This document shows, in pieces, positions 9,006 through 18,594 of a stretch of 64,000 nt of DNA. The position numbers and the translations under genes are program-made. The notes under the pieces were generated by a model. The model worked only from the letters and a program-made list of their open reading frames with translations. It was not told where the DNA came from and ran no database searches. Where the stretch lies: positions 1,426,001-1,490,000 of the forward strand of contig NZ_CP041241.1 of the NCBI RefSeq assembly GCF_013488225.1, in the 5' to 3' direction. Source of the stretch: Sinorhizobium mexicanum. GTDB taxonomy: Bacteria; Pseudomonadota; Alphaproteobacteria; Rhizobiales; Rhizobiaceae. Position 1 is the first letter of the stretch; each line of letters begins with the position of its first letter.

Positions 9006-10421
9006 ATGAGATACCCCCGCGATCTTCACGGCCATGGCCCACATCCCCGAGCCGTCTGGCCGGACGGAGCGCGGATGGCCGTCCAGTTCGTCATCAATTA
9101 CGAGGAGGGTGGCGAAAACTGCGTGCTGCATGGCGATGCGGCATCGGAGGCCTTTCTGTCGGAGATCGTCGGTGCCCAGGCTTGGCCGGGCCAGCGCCAC
9201 TGGAACATGGAGTCGATCTACGAATATGGCGCGCGCGCCGGATTCTGGCGCCTGCATCGCCTGTTCACGGATCGCGACGTGCCCGCCACCGTCTATGGCG
9301 TGGCAACGGCGCTCAAGCGCTCACCCGCTCAGGTCGCGGCTATGCAGGAGGCCGGTTGGGAGATTGCCTCGCACGGGCTGAAATGGATCGAGCACAAGGA
9401 TTTCAGCCTTGAAAGGGAGCGCGCCGAAATTGCCGAGGCGATCCGCCTCCATACGATCGTCACTGGCGAGCGGCCGCGCGGCTGGTACACCGGCCGCTGT
9501 TCGGAAAACACGCTCGATCTCGTGACTGAGGCCGCCGGCTTCGACTATGTCTCCGACTCCTATGCCGACGACCTTCCCTACTGGCATGAGCGCGGCAGCA
9601 GGCACCAGCTCGTCATTCCCTACACGCTCGACACCAACGACATGCGCTTTGCGACAGCGCAGGGCTTCAACAGCGGCGACCAGTTCTTCAGCTATCTGAA
9701 GGATAGCTTCGATGTTCTTTATGCCGAAGGCGCCGCCGGTTCGCCGAAAATGATGAGCATCGGGCTTCACTGCCGCCTCGCCGGCCGGCCGGGCCGGATC
9801 GCCGCGCTCGCCCGGTTCCTCGATTATGTGAGGGGGCATGAGAAGGTCTGGCTTGCCCGCCGCATCGACATCGCCCGCTACTGGGCTCAAGCTTATCCTT
9901 TCCAGCCCAATGGCGACCGTCCTTCCCGGCTTTCCGAAGAGGCCTTCATTGCCCGTTTCGGCGGCGTCTTCGAACATTCGAAGTGGATTGCCAAACGCGC
10001 CTTCGCCGATGAACTTTCCCCCGCCAACGACACGGCGATCGGCCTTCACGCCGCGCTCGTCCACGCCTTTCGCAGCGCGACGGAAGAGGAGCGGCTGGCG
10101 GTTCTCAATGCGCACCCGGATCTTGCCGGCAAGCTTGCCCAGGCCAAGCGCCTGACCGAGAGCTCCACCAACGAACAGGCTTCGGCCGGGCTCGACGCGC
10201 TGACGGATAGCGAGCGTGAGCGGTTCACGACCCTCAACAGCGCCTATGTCGAAAAGTTCGGCTTCCCCTTCATCATGGCAGTCAAGGGTCGGCGCAAGGA
10301 CGAGATCCTCGCCGCCTTCGAAAACCGGATCGGCAACGACCGCGAAGCCGAATTCGAGACCGCATGTCGCCAGGTGGAAAGGATCGCGCTCCTCCGCCTG
10401 CAGGACATGCTGCCAAAATAA
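9006..10421 (+). CDS. puuE: Bifunctional PuuE-type allantoinase / OHCU decarboxylase
   Basis: A 471-residue fusion. Residues about 1-305 form a PuuE-type NodB-like polysaccharide-deacetylase fold, metal-independent in PuuE, that hydrolyses allantoin to allantoate; MRYPRDLHGHGPHPRAVWP and WEIASHGLKWIEH are typical. Residues about 310-471 form an OHCU decarboxylase (URAD) domain with NAHPDLAGKLA and EKFGFPFIMAVKGR, which produces S-allantoin from OHCU. One polypeptide therefore makes and then opens allantoin. The ribosome site GGAGGAG precedes the ATG. It is divergent from uraH, whose product is its first substrate, and is followed by allA. The same fusion occurs in other Rhizobiales, so the symbol covers only the N-terminal half. 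Confidence 0.92.
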   Translation: MRYPRDLHGHGPHPRAVWPDGARMAVQFVINYEEGGENCVLHGDAASEAFLSEIVGAQAWPGQRHWNMESIYEYGARAGFWRLHRLFTDRDVPATVYGVATALKRSPAQVAAMQEAGWEIASHGLKWIEHKDFSLERERAEIAEAIRLHTIVTGERPRGWYTGRCSENTLDLVTEAAGFDYVSDSYADDLPYWHERGSRHQLVIPYTLDTNDMRFATAQGFNSGDQFFSYLKDSFDVLYAEGAAGSPKMMSIGLHCRLAGRPGRIAALARFLDYVRGHEKVWLARRIDIARYWAQAYPFQPNGDRPSRLSEEAFIARFGGVFEHSKWIAKRAFADELSPANDTAIGLHAALVHAFRSATEEERLAVLNAHPDLAGKLAQAKRLTESSTNEQASAGLDALTDSERERFTTLNSAYVEKFGFPFIMAVKGRRKDEILAAFENRIGNDREAEFETACRQVERIALLRLQDMLPK

Positions 10422-10494
10422 GGGACATGCGGATGACGGCCGGAAGGCGGCGTCAGCCGTCTGCGCTTTTTGGGCGGATCGTGGAGACCACAAG

Positions 10495-10980
10495 TTGAAG
10501 GAAATCGCCATCCAGCCGTTGACCTGCGAGGCTTTTGCGCCTTTCGGCGACGTCATCGAGACCGAAAACGCCCAGAGTTTTCCGATCAATGGCGGCCGCT
10601 GCATGCGCTTTCACGACCTCGCCAGGATCGAGACCACCGGCGAGAACGCCCGCCCGATGATCAGCATCGTGCGCGGCGAGCCCTACGTCCTGCCCCTGAC
10701 ACTAACCATGGTGGAGCGTCACCCGCTCGGCAGCCAGGCTTTCATCCCGCTCAGCCGCAACCCGTTCCTGGTCGTGGTTTCCGAGGAGACGGTGGCTGGG
10801 CCCGGCGAGCCCCACGCCTTCCTGACGGCACCGGGCCAGGGGGTCAACATAGCCCGCAACGTCTGGCACGGCATCCTGACGCCCCTGCAGGGTGTTTCCG
10901 ATTTCGCGGTGATCGACCGCGGCGGCGAAGGCGTGAACCTGGAGGAACATTTCTTCGAGGAGCCGTTCCTGTTGCGGTAA
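10495..10980 (+). CDS. allA: Ureidoglycolate lyase AllA
   Basis: A 161-residue AllA-family cupin-like enzyme that converts ureidoglycolate to glyoxylate and urea. The start LKEIAIQPLTCEAFAPFGDVI and the central FIPLSRNPFLVVV, HGILTPLQGVSDFAVIDR and C-terminal NLEEHFFEE match the family. I placed the start at TTG 10495 because it gives the normal N-terminus, has GTGGAGA just upstream, and no ATG or GTG exists in frame nearby. It follows the PuuE/URAD gene by 73 bp, probably in one operon. Allantoicase, which would link allantoate to ureidoglycolate, is not in the window. Confidence 0.9.
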   Translation: MKEIAIQPLTCEAFAPFGDVIETENAQSFPINGGRCMRFHDLARIETTGENARPMISIVRGEPYVLPLTLTMVERHPLGSQAFIPLSRNPFLVVVSEETVAGPGEPHAFLTAPGQGVNIARNVWHGILTPLQGVSDFAVIDRGGEGVNLEEHFFEEPFLLR

Positions 10981-11044
10981 TCCGCCATTAAGAGCGAAAT
11001 GAGCCCGAAGATCCCTCCTTCCGGCGCCGCCGGCGGTAGGCTGC

Positions 11045-12673
11045 TCAGCCCACTTCGGCGCCAATCCGCGCGTTTGGCATTCGCCGCGCGGCCTGGACGC
11101 GCGGGTCCGGGTCGAGGCCGGCGTCCAGCAGGCGGCGGGTATAGTCGCGCTGCGGGTTCTCGAAAATCTGCCTGACCGTGCCGACTTCTACGCATTCGCC
11201 CGCCTGCATCACCATCACATGATCGGCAAAATCGCGCACAACCGGCAGATCGTGGGCGATGAAGATGAAGGCGATGCCGAGTTCACGCCGCAGGTTGTCG
11301 AGCAGCGCGATCACCTGCGCCTGGATCGATACGTCCAATGCGGAGACCGCCTCGTCGCAAACGATGAGTTCGGGTCGGAGAGCCAGCGCGCGGGCGATCG
11401 CGATCCTCTGGCGCTGGCCGCCGGAGAACTGGTGCGGGTAGCGCTCGGCATGGGCGGGCGACAGGCCCACCTGCGTCAGCAGTTCCTCAACCCGTGCGCG
11501 CCATTGCGGCTTCGGCAGGATCTCGGGATGGATCACCCAGGCCTCGGATACCAGCTGGTAGACCGTCATGCGCGGATTGAGCGACTGGGTCGGATCCTGG
11601 AACACCATCTGCAACTGGCGCCGCAGTTTATAGAGTTCCTTGGCCGGCATTTTCAGAAGGTCCTGGCCCTTCCAATAGGCGTGTCCCGAATCTGCTTCGT
11701 CGAGCCGCAGCAGCGCGCGCGCCAGCGTCGATTTTCCCGATCCGCTTTCGCCGACGACGGCCATCGTCTCCCCCGGCTGCAGCGTGAAGGACACGCCCTT
11801 CAATGCCGTGAAGGAGCCATAGGACTTGCAGAGATTTTCGACCTTCAGCAGCGGCTCGCCGGTGGCATTCGGTTCATGCATCTCGCCCCGGCCGGGAGCG
11901 GCCGCGATCAGCTTGCGCGTGTAGGGATGCTTGGGATTGTGATAGACCTCGTCCGGCGTTCCGGTCTCCACGATCTCGCCTGCGTTCATCACGACAACCC
12001 GGTCGGCGATGTCGGCCACGACACCGAGGTCGTGGGTGATCAGCAACAGTCCGAGGCCGGTTTCCTTCTGCAGCTCGCCAAGGAGCGCAAGCACTTCGGC
12101 CTGCACCGTCACATCGAGCGCAGTCGTCGGCTCGTCGGCAATCACGATATCGGGTTTGAGCGCAAGCGCCATGGCGATCATCAGACGCTGCCGCTGACCG
12201 CCGGAAAACTGGTGCGGATATTTGCGCATCGCCGTGTCGGGCGCGGGAATGCCGACGCGCTTCAGAAGATCGAGCGCGCGTGCGCGCGCCGCGTCTGCGG
12301 GCACTCCATGAATACGCATGACTTCGATGATCTGCCAGCCGACGGTGAAAACCGGATTCAAGTGGCTCAAGGGGTCCTGAAAGATCATTGCGATCCGCTT
12401 GCCATTGATCGCGCGGCGCTCGTCATCCGACATTGCGAGCAGGTTTTTACCAGCGAAAATAACCTCGCCGCTGGTGATCTCGCCTGGCGGCATGTCGATC
12501 AGGTTCATGATCGCGGAAGCGGAGACGGACTTGCCCGAACCACTTTCACCCAGGATTGCCAGCGTCTCGCCGCGGTCGAGATGCCAGCTTATGTTGCGCA
12601 CCGCGTGCACCGTGCCGCCGGCCGTGTGGAACTGAACGGACAGGTTTCGAATCTCAAGCAGATGCTCAGCCAT
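11045..12673 (-). CDS. ABC transporter ATPase with two fused nucleotide-binding domains (DppD-DppF type)
   Basis: A 542-residue protein with two complete peptide/nickel-type ABC ATPase domains. The N-terminal domain has [27 protein letters not shown] and [11 protein letters not shown]. The C-terminal domain has [29 protein letters not shown] and [11 protein letters not shown]. Such fusions replace the DppD and DppF pair. The ATG at 12673 overlaps the upstream permease stop by 8 bp, arguing for translational coupling; a longer frame upstream lies inside the permease gene. It powers the inner-membrane importer formed with the two permeases and the binding protein of the same minus-strand operon. 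Confidence 0.94.
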   Translation of the reverse strand: MAEHLLEIRNLSVQFHTAGGTVHAVRNISWHLDRGETLAILGESGSGKSVSASAIMNLIDMPPGEITSGEVIFAGKNLLAMSDDERRAINGKRIAMIFQDPLSHLNPVFTVGWQIIEVMRIHGVPADAARARALDLLKRVGIPAPDTAMRKYPHQFSGGQRQRLMIAMALALKPDIVIADEPTTALDVTVQAEVLALLGELQKETGLGLLLITHDLGVVADIADRVVVMNAGEIVETGTPDEVYHNPKHPYTRKLIAAAPGRGEMHEPNATGEPLLKVENLCKSYGSFTALKGVSFTLQPGETMAVVGESGSGKSTLARALLRLDEADSGHAYWKGQDLLKMPAKELYKLRRQLQMVFQDPTQSLNPRMTVYQLVSEAWVIHPEILPKPQWRARVEELLTQVGLSPAHAERYPHQFSGGQRQRIAIARALALRPELIVCDEAVSALDVSIQAQVIALLDNLRRELGIAFIFIAHDLPVVRDFADHVMVMQAGECVEVGTVRQIFENPQRDYTRRLLDAGLDPDPRVQAARRMPNARIGAEVG

Positions 12674-13598
12674 TCTTGCGGCCTCCGATTTCGAGTCTCC
12701 AGCGCTGTGCCGGATCGAGGGCGACACGCATCCAGTTCGACAGCAGGTTGAGCGACAGCGTCGTCAGAATGATCGCCAGGCCCGGCCAGAACGCCAGCCA
12801 CCAAGCGTTGGTGAGGTATTGCTTGCCTTGCGCGACCATCAGGCCCCAGGTCACTTCGGGCGGCTGGATGCCGATGCCGAGGAAGGAGAGCGAGGACTCG
12901 GCCAGCATGACGAAGGCGAAGTCCAGCGTCGCTATGGTCACGAGCGTCGGGACGACCATAGGCAGAATGTGACGAAAGACGATCCGGAGGGACGAGGCCC
13001 CCATGACCTTCGCCGCCTGCACGAACATGCGCTGGCGGATTTCGAGGACCTCGGCCCGCGTCGTGCGCAGATAGACCGGGATCCGTGTGATGGCGAGAAC
13101 GATCACGATATTACCAACCGATGGCGCCAGCATGTAGAGCACGATGACCGCGAGGAGCAGCGACGGAAACGACATGATTACGTCCGCAAGCCGCATGATC
13201 AAGTTCGATACTCGCTCCGACGCGTAGCCGGCAACGAGGCCGAGCAACGCGCCGACCACACCGGAACAGACGACCGCCCCAGCGGCGATCATCAGCGTGT
13301 TCTGCGCGGCCACGACGATGCGGGCGAGCAACGGCCGGCCGAGAGCGTCGGCTCCGAGCAGGAAGAGCCAGCCCCTATCGACCGTAAACGGCGCCAGGTT
13401 GCGGGCGCGCAGGTTCTGGGCGACGGCGGCTTCGCGCAGCAAGATCGGCCCGAAGAGCGCGCACAGGACCGCAATAATGAGGAAAATCGTCGCGAAAAAC
13501 GCGAACTTGTCGCGCCAGAGCATGCCGATGAGCACATGCGCCTTGCCGCGCTGCTTGGTCGAGATCTGCGTGGATGGCAAAGTACTGGACATGGTCAT
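12666..13598 (-). CDS. ABC transporter permease, DppC type
   Basis: A 310-residue inner-membrane permease of the peptide/nickel family. After a short cytoplasmic N-terminus there is one membrane segment (FAFFATIFLIIAVLCALFGP), a periplasmic loop, then the five-helix BPD_transp_1 core. The ATPase-contact motif is EVLEIRQRMFVQAAKVMGAS and the typical SLSFLGIGIQPPEVTWG follows. It lies 5 bp after the DppB-type gene and overlaps the ATPase gene by 8 bp. Confidence 0.93.
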   Translation of the reverse strand: MTMSSTLPSTQISTKQRGKAHVLIGMLWRDKFAFFATIFLIIAVLCALFGPILLREAAVAQNLRARNLAPFTVDRGWLFLLGADALGRPLLARIVVAAQNTLMIAAGAVVCSGVVGALLGLVAGYASERVSNLIMRLADVIMSFPSLLLAVIVLYMLAPSVGNIVIVLAITRIPVYLRTTRAEVLEIRQRMFVQAAKVMGASSLRIVFRHILPMVVPTLVTIATLDFAFVMLAESSLSFLGIGIQPPEVTWGLMVAQGKQYLTNAWWLAFWPGLAIILTTLSLNLLSNWMRVALDPAQRWRLEIGGRKNG

Positions 13599-13603
13599 GG
13601 CCT

Positions 13604-14518
13604 TCAGGTCCTGAGGCGCGGATCGAGCAATGCGTAGGCAATGTCGATCAGCAGGTTCATGACGAAGATCGCAAGCGCCGTGACCATGATTGCCGCCAGG
13701 ATCACGTTGAAGTCGCGCTGCAGGATGGAATCGATCATCAGCTTGCCGACGCCGGGGAAGCCGAAGATCGTCTCGACGACAACCGCACCGTTAAGCATCG
13801 CGGCCGCCTGGTCGCCGATGACCGTGATCACCGGCAGCATGGCGTTGCGCAGCGTATGGATGAAAATGATCGAACGGTTTCCGACGCCCTTGGCGCGAGC
13901 CGTTTTGACATAGGCAGATCCAAAAGCCGTCAGCATCGATCCGCGCACCACCTGCAGAATCAGGCCGAACGGCCTGATGAAGAGCACGGCCACCGGCAGG
14001 ATCCAGTGCCATACAGTGCCGGTGCCGGAGGTCGGAACCCAGCCGAACGTGATGGAAAAAACGACGATGCCGACGATCGCGATCCAGAAATCGGGCGCCG
14101 AGGCGCCGACCAGTGAAACGAGCGAGACGAAACGATCGAACAGGCCGCCGGGGCGGAAGGCTGCTATCGAGCCGATAGTGATGGCGAGCGCCGTCACCAG
14201 CGCGATGGTGATCAACGCCAATTGCAGCGTCCAGGCGAAGGATTCAAGAACCACGTCGATCGCAGGACGCGCCTTACGGATCGAGTCGCCGAAGTCGAGA
14301 TGCAGCACATCCCAGACATAACGCCCGAATTGCTGGATAAGAGGATCGTTCAATCCATGCAGTTCGCGGAACTGATCGAGCATTTCCTGCGTCGCATCGA
14401 TCGGCAGGAACAAGGCTGCCGGATCGCCCGTCAGCCGCGACAGGAAGAACACCATCACCACGAGCGCGACGAGCGAGAAGAAACTCGACACGATCCGCCT
14501 CATCATCTTTTTTCCCAT
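13604..14518 (-). CDS. ABC transporter permease, DppB type
   Basis: A 304-residue inner-membrane permease partner of the DppC-type protein. It starts MGKKMMRRIVSSFFSLVALVVMVFFL, then has the family loop FRELHGLNDPLIQQFGRYVWDVL and a C-terminal permease core with the contact motif GSAYVKTARAKGVGNRSIIF and VVVETIFGFPGVGKLM. It follows the binding-protein gene after 165 bp that include a palindromic repeat, so expression of the permeases may be set lower than that of the binding protein. Confidence 0.93.
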   Translation of the reverse strand: MGKKMMRRIVSSFFSLVALVVMVFFLSRLTGDPAALFLPIDATQEMLDQFRELHGLNDPLIQQFGRYVWDVLHLDFGDSIRKARPAIDVVLESFAWTLQLALITIALVTALAITIGSIAAFRPGGLFDRFVSLVSLVGASAPDFWIAIVGIVVFSITFGWVPTSGTGTVWHWILPVAVLFIRPFGLILQVVRGSMLTAFGSAYVKTARAKGVGNRSIIFIHTLRNAMLPVITVIGDQAAAMLNGAVVVETIFGFPGVGKLMIDSILQRDFNVILAAIMVTALAIFVMNLLIDIAYALLDPRLRT

Positions 14519-14589
14519 CGGTCCAACTCCCGATTGTCATACTGCGCGGGTATCTTAGATCGGAGCCGATTTAAAAAACACGCAGTAAT

Positions 14590-14641
14590 TCAAAGTGCTA
14601 CAGCGACCTTTTGCGCGCCTGAATACGCACGGCGCTGTAGG
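14590..14641. repeat. Rhizobial palindromic intergenic repeat, CTACAGCG type
   Basis: An imperfect palindrome with arms CTACAGCG (14598-14605) and CGCTGTAG (14633-14640), preceded by TTCAAAG. The same unit is seen near 21800-21853. It lies between the solute-binding-protein gene and the first permease gene, where a hairpin could protect the upstream message or dampen read-through, as intergenic REP-like hairpins do in other transport operons. Confidence 0.78.
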
Positions 14642-14683
14642 GAAGGGCGGAGTTTCCGCCACCCTTCCCGTTTCAGGATCCGC

Positions 14684-16189
14684 TTACTTGAAGTGGATTT
14701 CCGACAATTGCAGCTGCGAGTTGGTTGCGATCGTCGGCGTGAAGTCGACACGCGGATTGACCCGTGCGAAGCCCACCATATGGAACAGCAGCACATCGGC
14801 AACCACGTCGTCATGGAGGTACGCGATCAGCTTCTTCCAATCGGCCGCGCGTGCCTCACCCGTTGCCGCGGTCGCTTCAGCGATCATCTTGTCGACGTCA
14901 GGATTGGCGATACCCGATTGACGGCCGTTGCTGTCGTACTTGAAGTACATCGAGAAGACCGGATCGCCACGCGCATTGTCGTGCTGGGCAGCGACAAGCA
15001 GCGGTCCGCGGTTTTCCGGGTAGGGCTTGGAATACTGCTTCTCGAATTCCGCAACTTCGTACATCTGCAGCTTCGTCTTGAAGCCGACCTCTTCGAACAT
15101 CTGCTGGGCGGCTTCGAGCACTTCCACGACATTCGGGAAGTTGTTGGTGCGTCCGACGATAGTGATCGGTGTTTCGACCGGAACGCCATCGGCCTTCGCC
15201 TCGGCAAGCAGCTTCTTGGCGCCTTCCGGATCATAGGGCGCCACCTTCACGTCGGGGTTCCAGCCGAGCGTTGTCGGCGGCACGATTGCCGTTGCCTTAA
15301 TCGCACCCTTCGGCAGCAGCGTGCCGATGAAGGCATCGCGATCGAGCGCCATGTTGAGCGCCTGGCGCACACGCTTGTCGTTGAGCGGCGGGATGGAATG
15401 GTCGAGCCGCATGTAGAAGGTTTCGGAGTTGGGATAGCTGAAATCCATCTCCGCATCATTGGCGTCGAGTTCTGAGATCAACGGCGCGATGTCGGCCTCG
15501 CCGGCTGCGACCATGGCCGCCCGCACGGAAGGATCCGCCCGGAACACATAGGTCGCCTTCGTCACCTCCGGCGCGCTTCCCCAGTAGTCGTCACGGCGCG
15601 TCAGCGTGATGCTCTGGCCCGCCTTCCATTCCGTAAGCTTGTAAGGCCCCGTACCGATCGGCTCACGCGTGAATTCGATCGGCGTTTCAGCGGGAACGAC
15701 CGTCACCAGCGTCATCAGCAGCGGCAGGATGGGCTGCGCCGGCGTCGCGGTGATATCGATCGTATTGTCGTCGACGACCTTGGTTTCCAGCTTGGTATCG
15801 CCGAAATAGCGCGGGCTTTCGCATGAGATCTTGTCGCTCATCGCGCGTTCGATCGAGTGCTTGACGTCACCGGCGTCAAAGGCGGATCCGTCGGAGAACT
15901 TCGCATCCTTGCGCAGATGGAAGCGCCAGGTTCCGGGGCTCGCCTCCTCCCAGCTCTCGGCCAGCCGCGGCATCAGCCCCTTGTTGTTGCGAACGTCGAG
16001 CTCCGTCAGTGTCTCGGAGACATTCTGCAGGATGATGCGCCCGATATTCGAACGCGTCGCCATGCAAGGCTCCACAAGGTCGACTTCCTCATCGAGAACG
16101 ACCGTGATGTCCTTTGCCTCCTGGGCCCAGGCCGACGCTGCCGCCGACGCGGTCATCATCAAGCCCAACAACAGTCTCTTGCCCTTCAT
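14684..16189 (-). CDS. Family-5 extracellular solute-binding protein of the ABC transporter
   Basis: A 501-residue periplasmic SBP_bac_5 protein. It has a clear Sec signal peptide, MKGKRLLLGLMMTASAAASAWA, with predicted cleavage before QEAKDI. The mature protein has the usual cluster-C layout, with DVKHSIERAMSDK, GTGPYKLTEWKAGQSITLTRRDDYW and VRQALNMALDRDAFI. Members of this family bind peptides, opines, oligosaccharides, nickel-chelates or murein peptides, so the ligand is not readable. The strong ribosome site GGGAGGAG precedes the ATG. It is first in the transporter operon. The adjacent glycosidase-like and acid-sugar genes suggest a sugar conjugate or sugar acid rather than a peptide. Confidence 0.92.
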   Translation of the reverse strand: MKGKRLLLGLMMTASAAASAWAQEAKDITVVLDEEVDLVEPCMATRSNIGRIILQNVSETLTELDVRNNKGLMPRLAESWEEASPGTWRFHLRKDAKFSDGSAFDAGDVKHSIERAMSDKISCESPRYFGDTKLETKVVDDNTIDITATPAQPILPLLMTLVTVVPAETPIEFTREPIGTGPYKLTEWKAGQSITLTRRDDYWGSAPEVTKATYVFRADPSVRAAMVAAGEADIAPLISELDANDAEMDFSYPNSETFYMRLDHSIPPLNDKRVRQALNMALDRDAFIGTLLPKGAIKATAIVPPTTLGWNPDVKVAPYDPEGAKKLLAEAKADGVPVETPITIVGRTNNFPNVVEVLEAAQQMFEEVGFKTKLQMYEVAEFEKQYSKPYPENRGPLLVAAQHDNARGDPVFSMYFKYDSNGRQSGIANPDVDKMIAEATAATGEARAADWKKLIAYLHDDVVADVLLFHMVGFARVNPRVDFTPTIATNSQLQLSEIHFK

Positions 16190-16286
16190 CTACTCCTCCC
16201 TGATGAGCTAGCGCTTTCAAAATTCAGTGTCCGGCCGCGCTGCGGAGCCGTCGCTATCGGTTGCCGCCGACTGGCGACAGGTTGTC

Positions 16287-17180
16287 TCAATCCTCCGCCA
16301 CCCGCCGCTTCAGGCGCCCTCCTCCGACGACGATCATCGTCGCGGCGAAGATTATTGCGGCACCGAGCCAGGTGGAGAGTCCCGCGACCTCGCCGAACAG
16401 GATCCAGGCCATGACGGCAACGAGCGGCAGGCGGAGAAAATCCATGGGCGCAATCTGCGATGCATCCGCGATGCTGAACGCCTTGGTCATCAACGCCATG
16501 TTGGCGGCTCCCATGGCGCCCTGCAGTGCGAGCAAGGCGAACTCGCGCAGGTCGGGCGTCGTCCAGTAGAATGCCGCAGGTACAGCGGCCAGCGGCACCG
16601 TGACGATAAGGTTCCAGACCACCAGCGTCTCGGTCGAATCCAGTTCCGACATGCGCTTCAGCATGAGTTGAACGAGAGCCTGAAGCGCGGCGCCGGCGAG
16701 CGCCAGAAGCAAGGCCGGCGCCATACCGCCGTGGCCGGCGGGATCGATGATGATCAGCGCACCGGCAAAGCCCGCGACGAGCGCGAAAACGAGTGCCGGC
16801 GTCAGCTTTTCGCCGAGCCACAGCCAGGCGCCCAGCATCAGGAAGATCGGCGCCGTGAACATGATCGCCATCGCATCGGCAAGCGGCGCGGCAGCGAAGG
16901 CCATAAAAAAACAAACCAGCGCGGCAAGCTTCAGCGCCGCACGAGTGACATGCTGGAGGCGATAACCGGACTTCAGGACACGAGGGCGCGCCACGATCAA
17001 CGGGACGATTGCCGCCAAGCCGAAAAGGCTGCGAAAGAAGCCGATGACAAACGCATGCACTTCACCCGCAAGGAGGCGGACTATGGCCGCATCCGCCGCA
17101 GCCAGTGCGGCGGCCGCAGCGACACACCACAGCGCCATGGCCGTCGGTCGCTCACCCTGATGATTGACGATTGCGGCCAT
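16287..17180 (-). CDS. EamA/DMT-family inner-membrane transporter
   Basis: A 297-residue membrane protein with about ten hydrophobic segments forming two EamA repeats (about residues 15-145 and 155-285), e.g. AMAIMFTAPIFLMLGAWLWLGE in the first half and PLVAVMAWILFGEVAGLSTWLGAAIIF in the second. DMT proteins usually export metabolites or amino acids. The start at 17180 has GGAAG upstream. It sits between the ABC importer operon and the divergent catabolic operon and ends 97 bp before the binding-protein start, so it may be read with the importer. Its substrate is unknown. Confidence 0.85.
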   Translation of the reverse strand: MAAIVNHQGERPTAMALWCVAAAAALAAADAAIVRLLAGEVHAFVIGFFRSLFGLAAIVPLIVARPRVLKSGYRLQHVTRAALKLAALVCFFMAFAAAPLADAMAIMFTAPIFLMLGAWLWLGEKLTPALVFALVAGFAGALIIIDPAGHGGMAPALLLALAGAALQALVQLMLKRMSELDSTETLVVWNLIVTVPLAAVPAAFYWTTPDLREFALLALQGAMGAANMALMTKAFSIADASQIAPMDFLRLPLVAVMAWILFGEVAGLSTWLGAAIIFAATMIVVGGGRLKRRVAED

Positions 17181-17340
17181 GCGTCTTCCGCCACGCTCCT
17201 CTCGTTCATTGAAGCCAGACTGGAGCAACGCCCACAATTTGTCAACTCGTGCTCAACGATTTCTGCGCCCGCATTTTTTGCATTGCTTTATACCATTGAT
17301 TTCCTTGAATAGATTTCGTGATCAGTACGATTATCACCCC

Positions 17341-17421
17341 CTGAATTGATCATATTCAACTTGACAACATGTAATTTGTTTGAATTCTTTTTGCGCATCG
17401 ACGGGAGAAGGAGGAGTGAAA
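17341..17421 (+). promoter_or_regulatory. Putative promoter/operator of the BNR-pdxA2-dapA-adh operon
   Basis: An AT-rich patch just upstream of the operon. It contains a consensus -35-like TTGACA at 17361-17366, a small inverted repeat TGAAT-TGATCAT-ATTCA at 17342-17358, and the very strong ribosome site AAGGAGGA at 17408-17415. A FadR-type regulator encoded in the same locus would be expected to bind near here. No clear -10 hexamer is seen, so the exact promoter is a guess. Confidence 0.45.
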
Positions 17422-18594
17422 TTGACGCCGGACGAGATCGGAAGACGCATGGACGGGCACCTCGCCCGCACGGAGGTGGACCGCGAAGAGGCCTTTCTGC
17501 ACTCTCCCAAGATTCACAATCACGCGCCATTCCTGGCATTCCTGCCGGATGGTTCGCTCGCCTGCGCCTGGTTTGCCGGAACGCTCGAGGGCAAATCGGA
17601 CATTTCCATTCACCTCTCAACGCTTGCGCCCGGGAGCAGCACCTGGTCGGAGACCGTCCAGGTCAGCGACGATCCGGAGCGCTCCGAACAAAACCCGATG
17701 ATCTTTGTTCGCCCGGACGGCGGCGTCAGCCTCTTTCACACGGCACAGCCTTCAGGAAACCAGGACGAAAGCCGAGTGCGCGAAAGGCCCTTGACCCTTG
17801 AGAACGGAAAGATCGCCTCCGGGCCAGCGCATGACCTTGGGCTGGCCGCCGGGACGTTCATCCGCGCGACGATCGTCCGGCGTGACGATGGCGCCTGGAT
17901 GCTACCGTTGTTTCTGTGCAACCCTCGTCCCGGCGCACGCTGGACCGGCACGCACGACACGGCGGCCGTGGCGATCAGCAGTGATGAGGGCGCGAACTGG
18001 TCGGTCATCGACGTCCCGCAGTCCCATGGCTGCGTCCACATGACGATCGTGCCGCTCGACGGCAATGAGATGGTCGCGTTCTACCGCCGCCGTCAGGCTG
18101 ATTTCGTCTACCGTTCGACAAGCCGTGACGGCGGGCGGAGCTGGACGGCTCCGGAGGCGACGGACGTGCCCAACAACAATTCCTCGATCGCGGCCGTCCG
18201 TCTCGCAGACGGACGGGTGGCGCTGCTCTGCAATCCCGTCTCGTCGGCAACATCGAGCGACCGACGCGAGTCGCTCTACGACGAACTTGGCGAAGAGGAT
18301 CATCGTCCGAACGCCGAGGGCGGCATAAAACCGATCTGGGGCGTTCCCCGGGCGCCGCTGACGCTTTGCGTTTCGACGGACGGCGGCAGGACCTTCCCGC
18401 TTCGGCGCGTGGTGGAAGATGGCTTCGGCACTTGCCTTTCGAACAATTCGCTCGATGGCCGGAATCATGAGCTTTCCTATCCGGCGCTTCTCGAAGACGG
18501 TGAAGGCAGCCTTCACATCGCCTTCACCTTCCATCGGCGCGCGATCAAATACGTCCGGCTCGCCAAGGGCTGGATCGATGGAGACCCGAAATGA
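17422..18594 (+). CDS. Cytoplasmic BNR-repeat 'predicted neuraminidase' (sialidase-fold glycosidase)
   Basis: A 390-residue six-bladed propeller protein of the predicted neuraminidase family (BNR_2/COG4692 type). Three Asp-boxes are visible, [16 protein letters not shown] and STDGGRTF at about residues 186, 234 and 319, and the family N-terminus [14 protein letters not shown] is near residue 30. No signal peptide is present, so it would act on an imported glycoside. TTG 17422 lies 6 bp after AAGGAGGA; GTG 17416 is an alternative but too close to the ribosome site. It overlaps pdxA2 by 4 bp and heads the operon. True sialidase activity is unproven for this family, and no nanE or nanK homologue is nearby. 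A different glycosyl or anhydro-sugar substrate is possible. Confidence 0.85.
   Translation: MTPDEIGRRMDGHLARTEVDREEAFLHSPKIHNHAPFLAFLPDGSLACAWFAGTLEGKSDISIHLSTLAPGSSTWSETVQVSDDPERSEQNPMIFVRPDGGVSLFHTAQPSGNQDESRVRERPLTLENGKIASGPAHDLGLAAGTFIRATIVRRDDGAWMLPLFLCNPRPGARWTGTHDTAAVAISSDEGANWSVIDVPQSHGCVHMTIVPLDGNEMVAFYRRRQADFVYRSTSRDGGRSWTAPEATDVPNNNSSIAAVRLADGRVALLCNPVSSATSSDRRESLYDELGEEDHRPNAEGGIKPIWGVPRAPLTLCVSTDGGRTFPLRRVVEDGFGTCLSNNSLDGRNHELSYPALLEDGEGSLHIAFTFHRRAIKYVRLAKGWIDGDPK

Noticed and set aside
11219..12751. 510-codon plus-strand frame opposite the double ATPase gene
   Set aside because: Antisense shadow of a two-domain ABC ATPase with both signature motifs intact; the translation has no recognisable domain.
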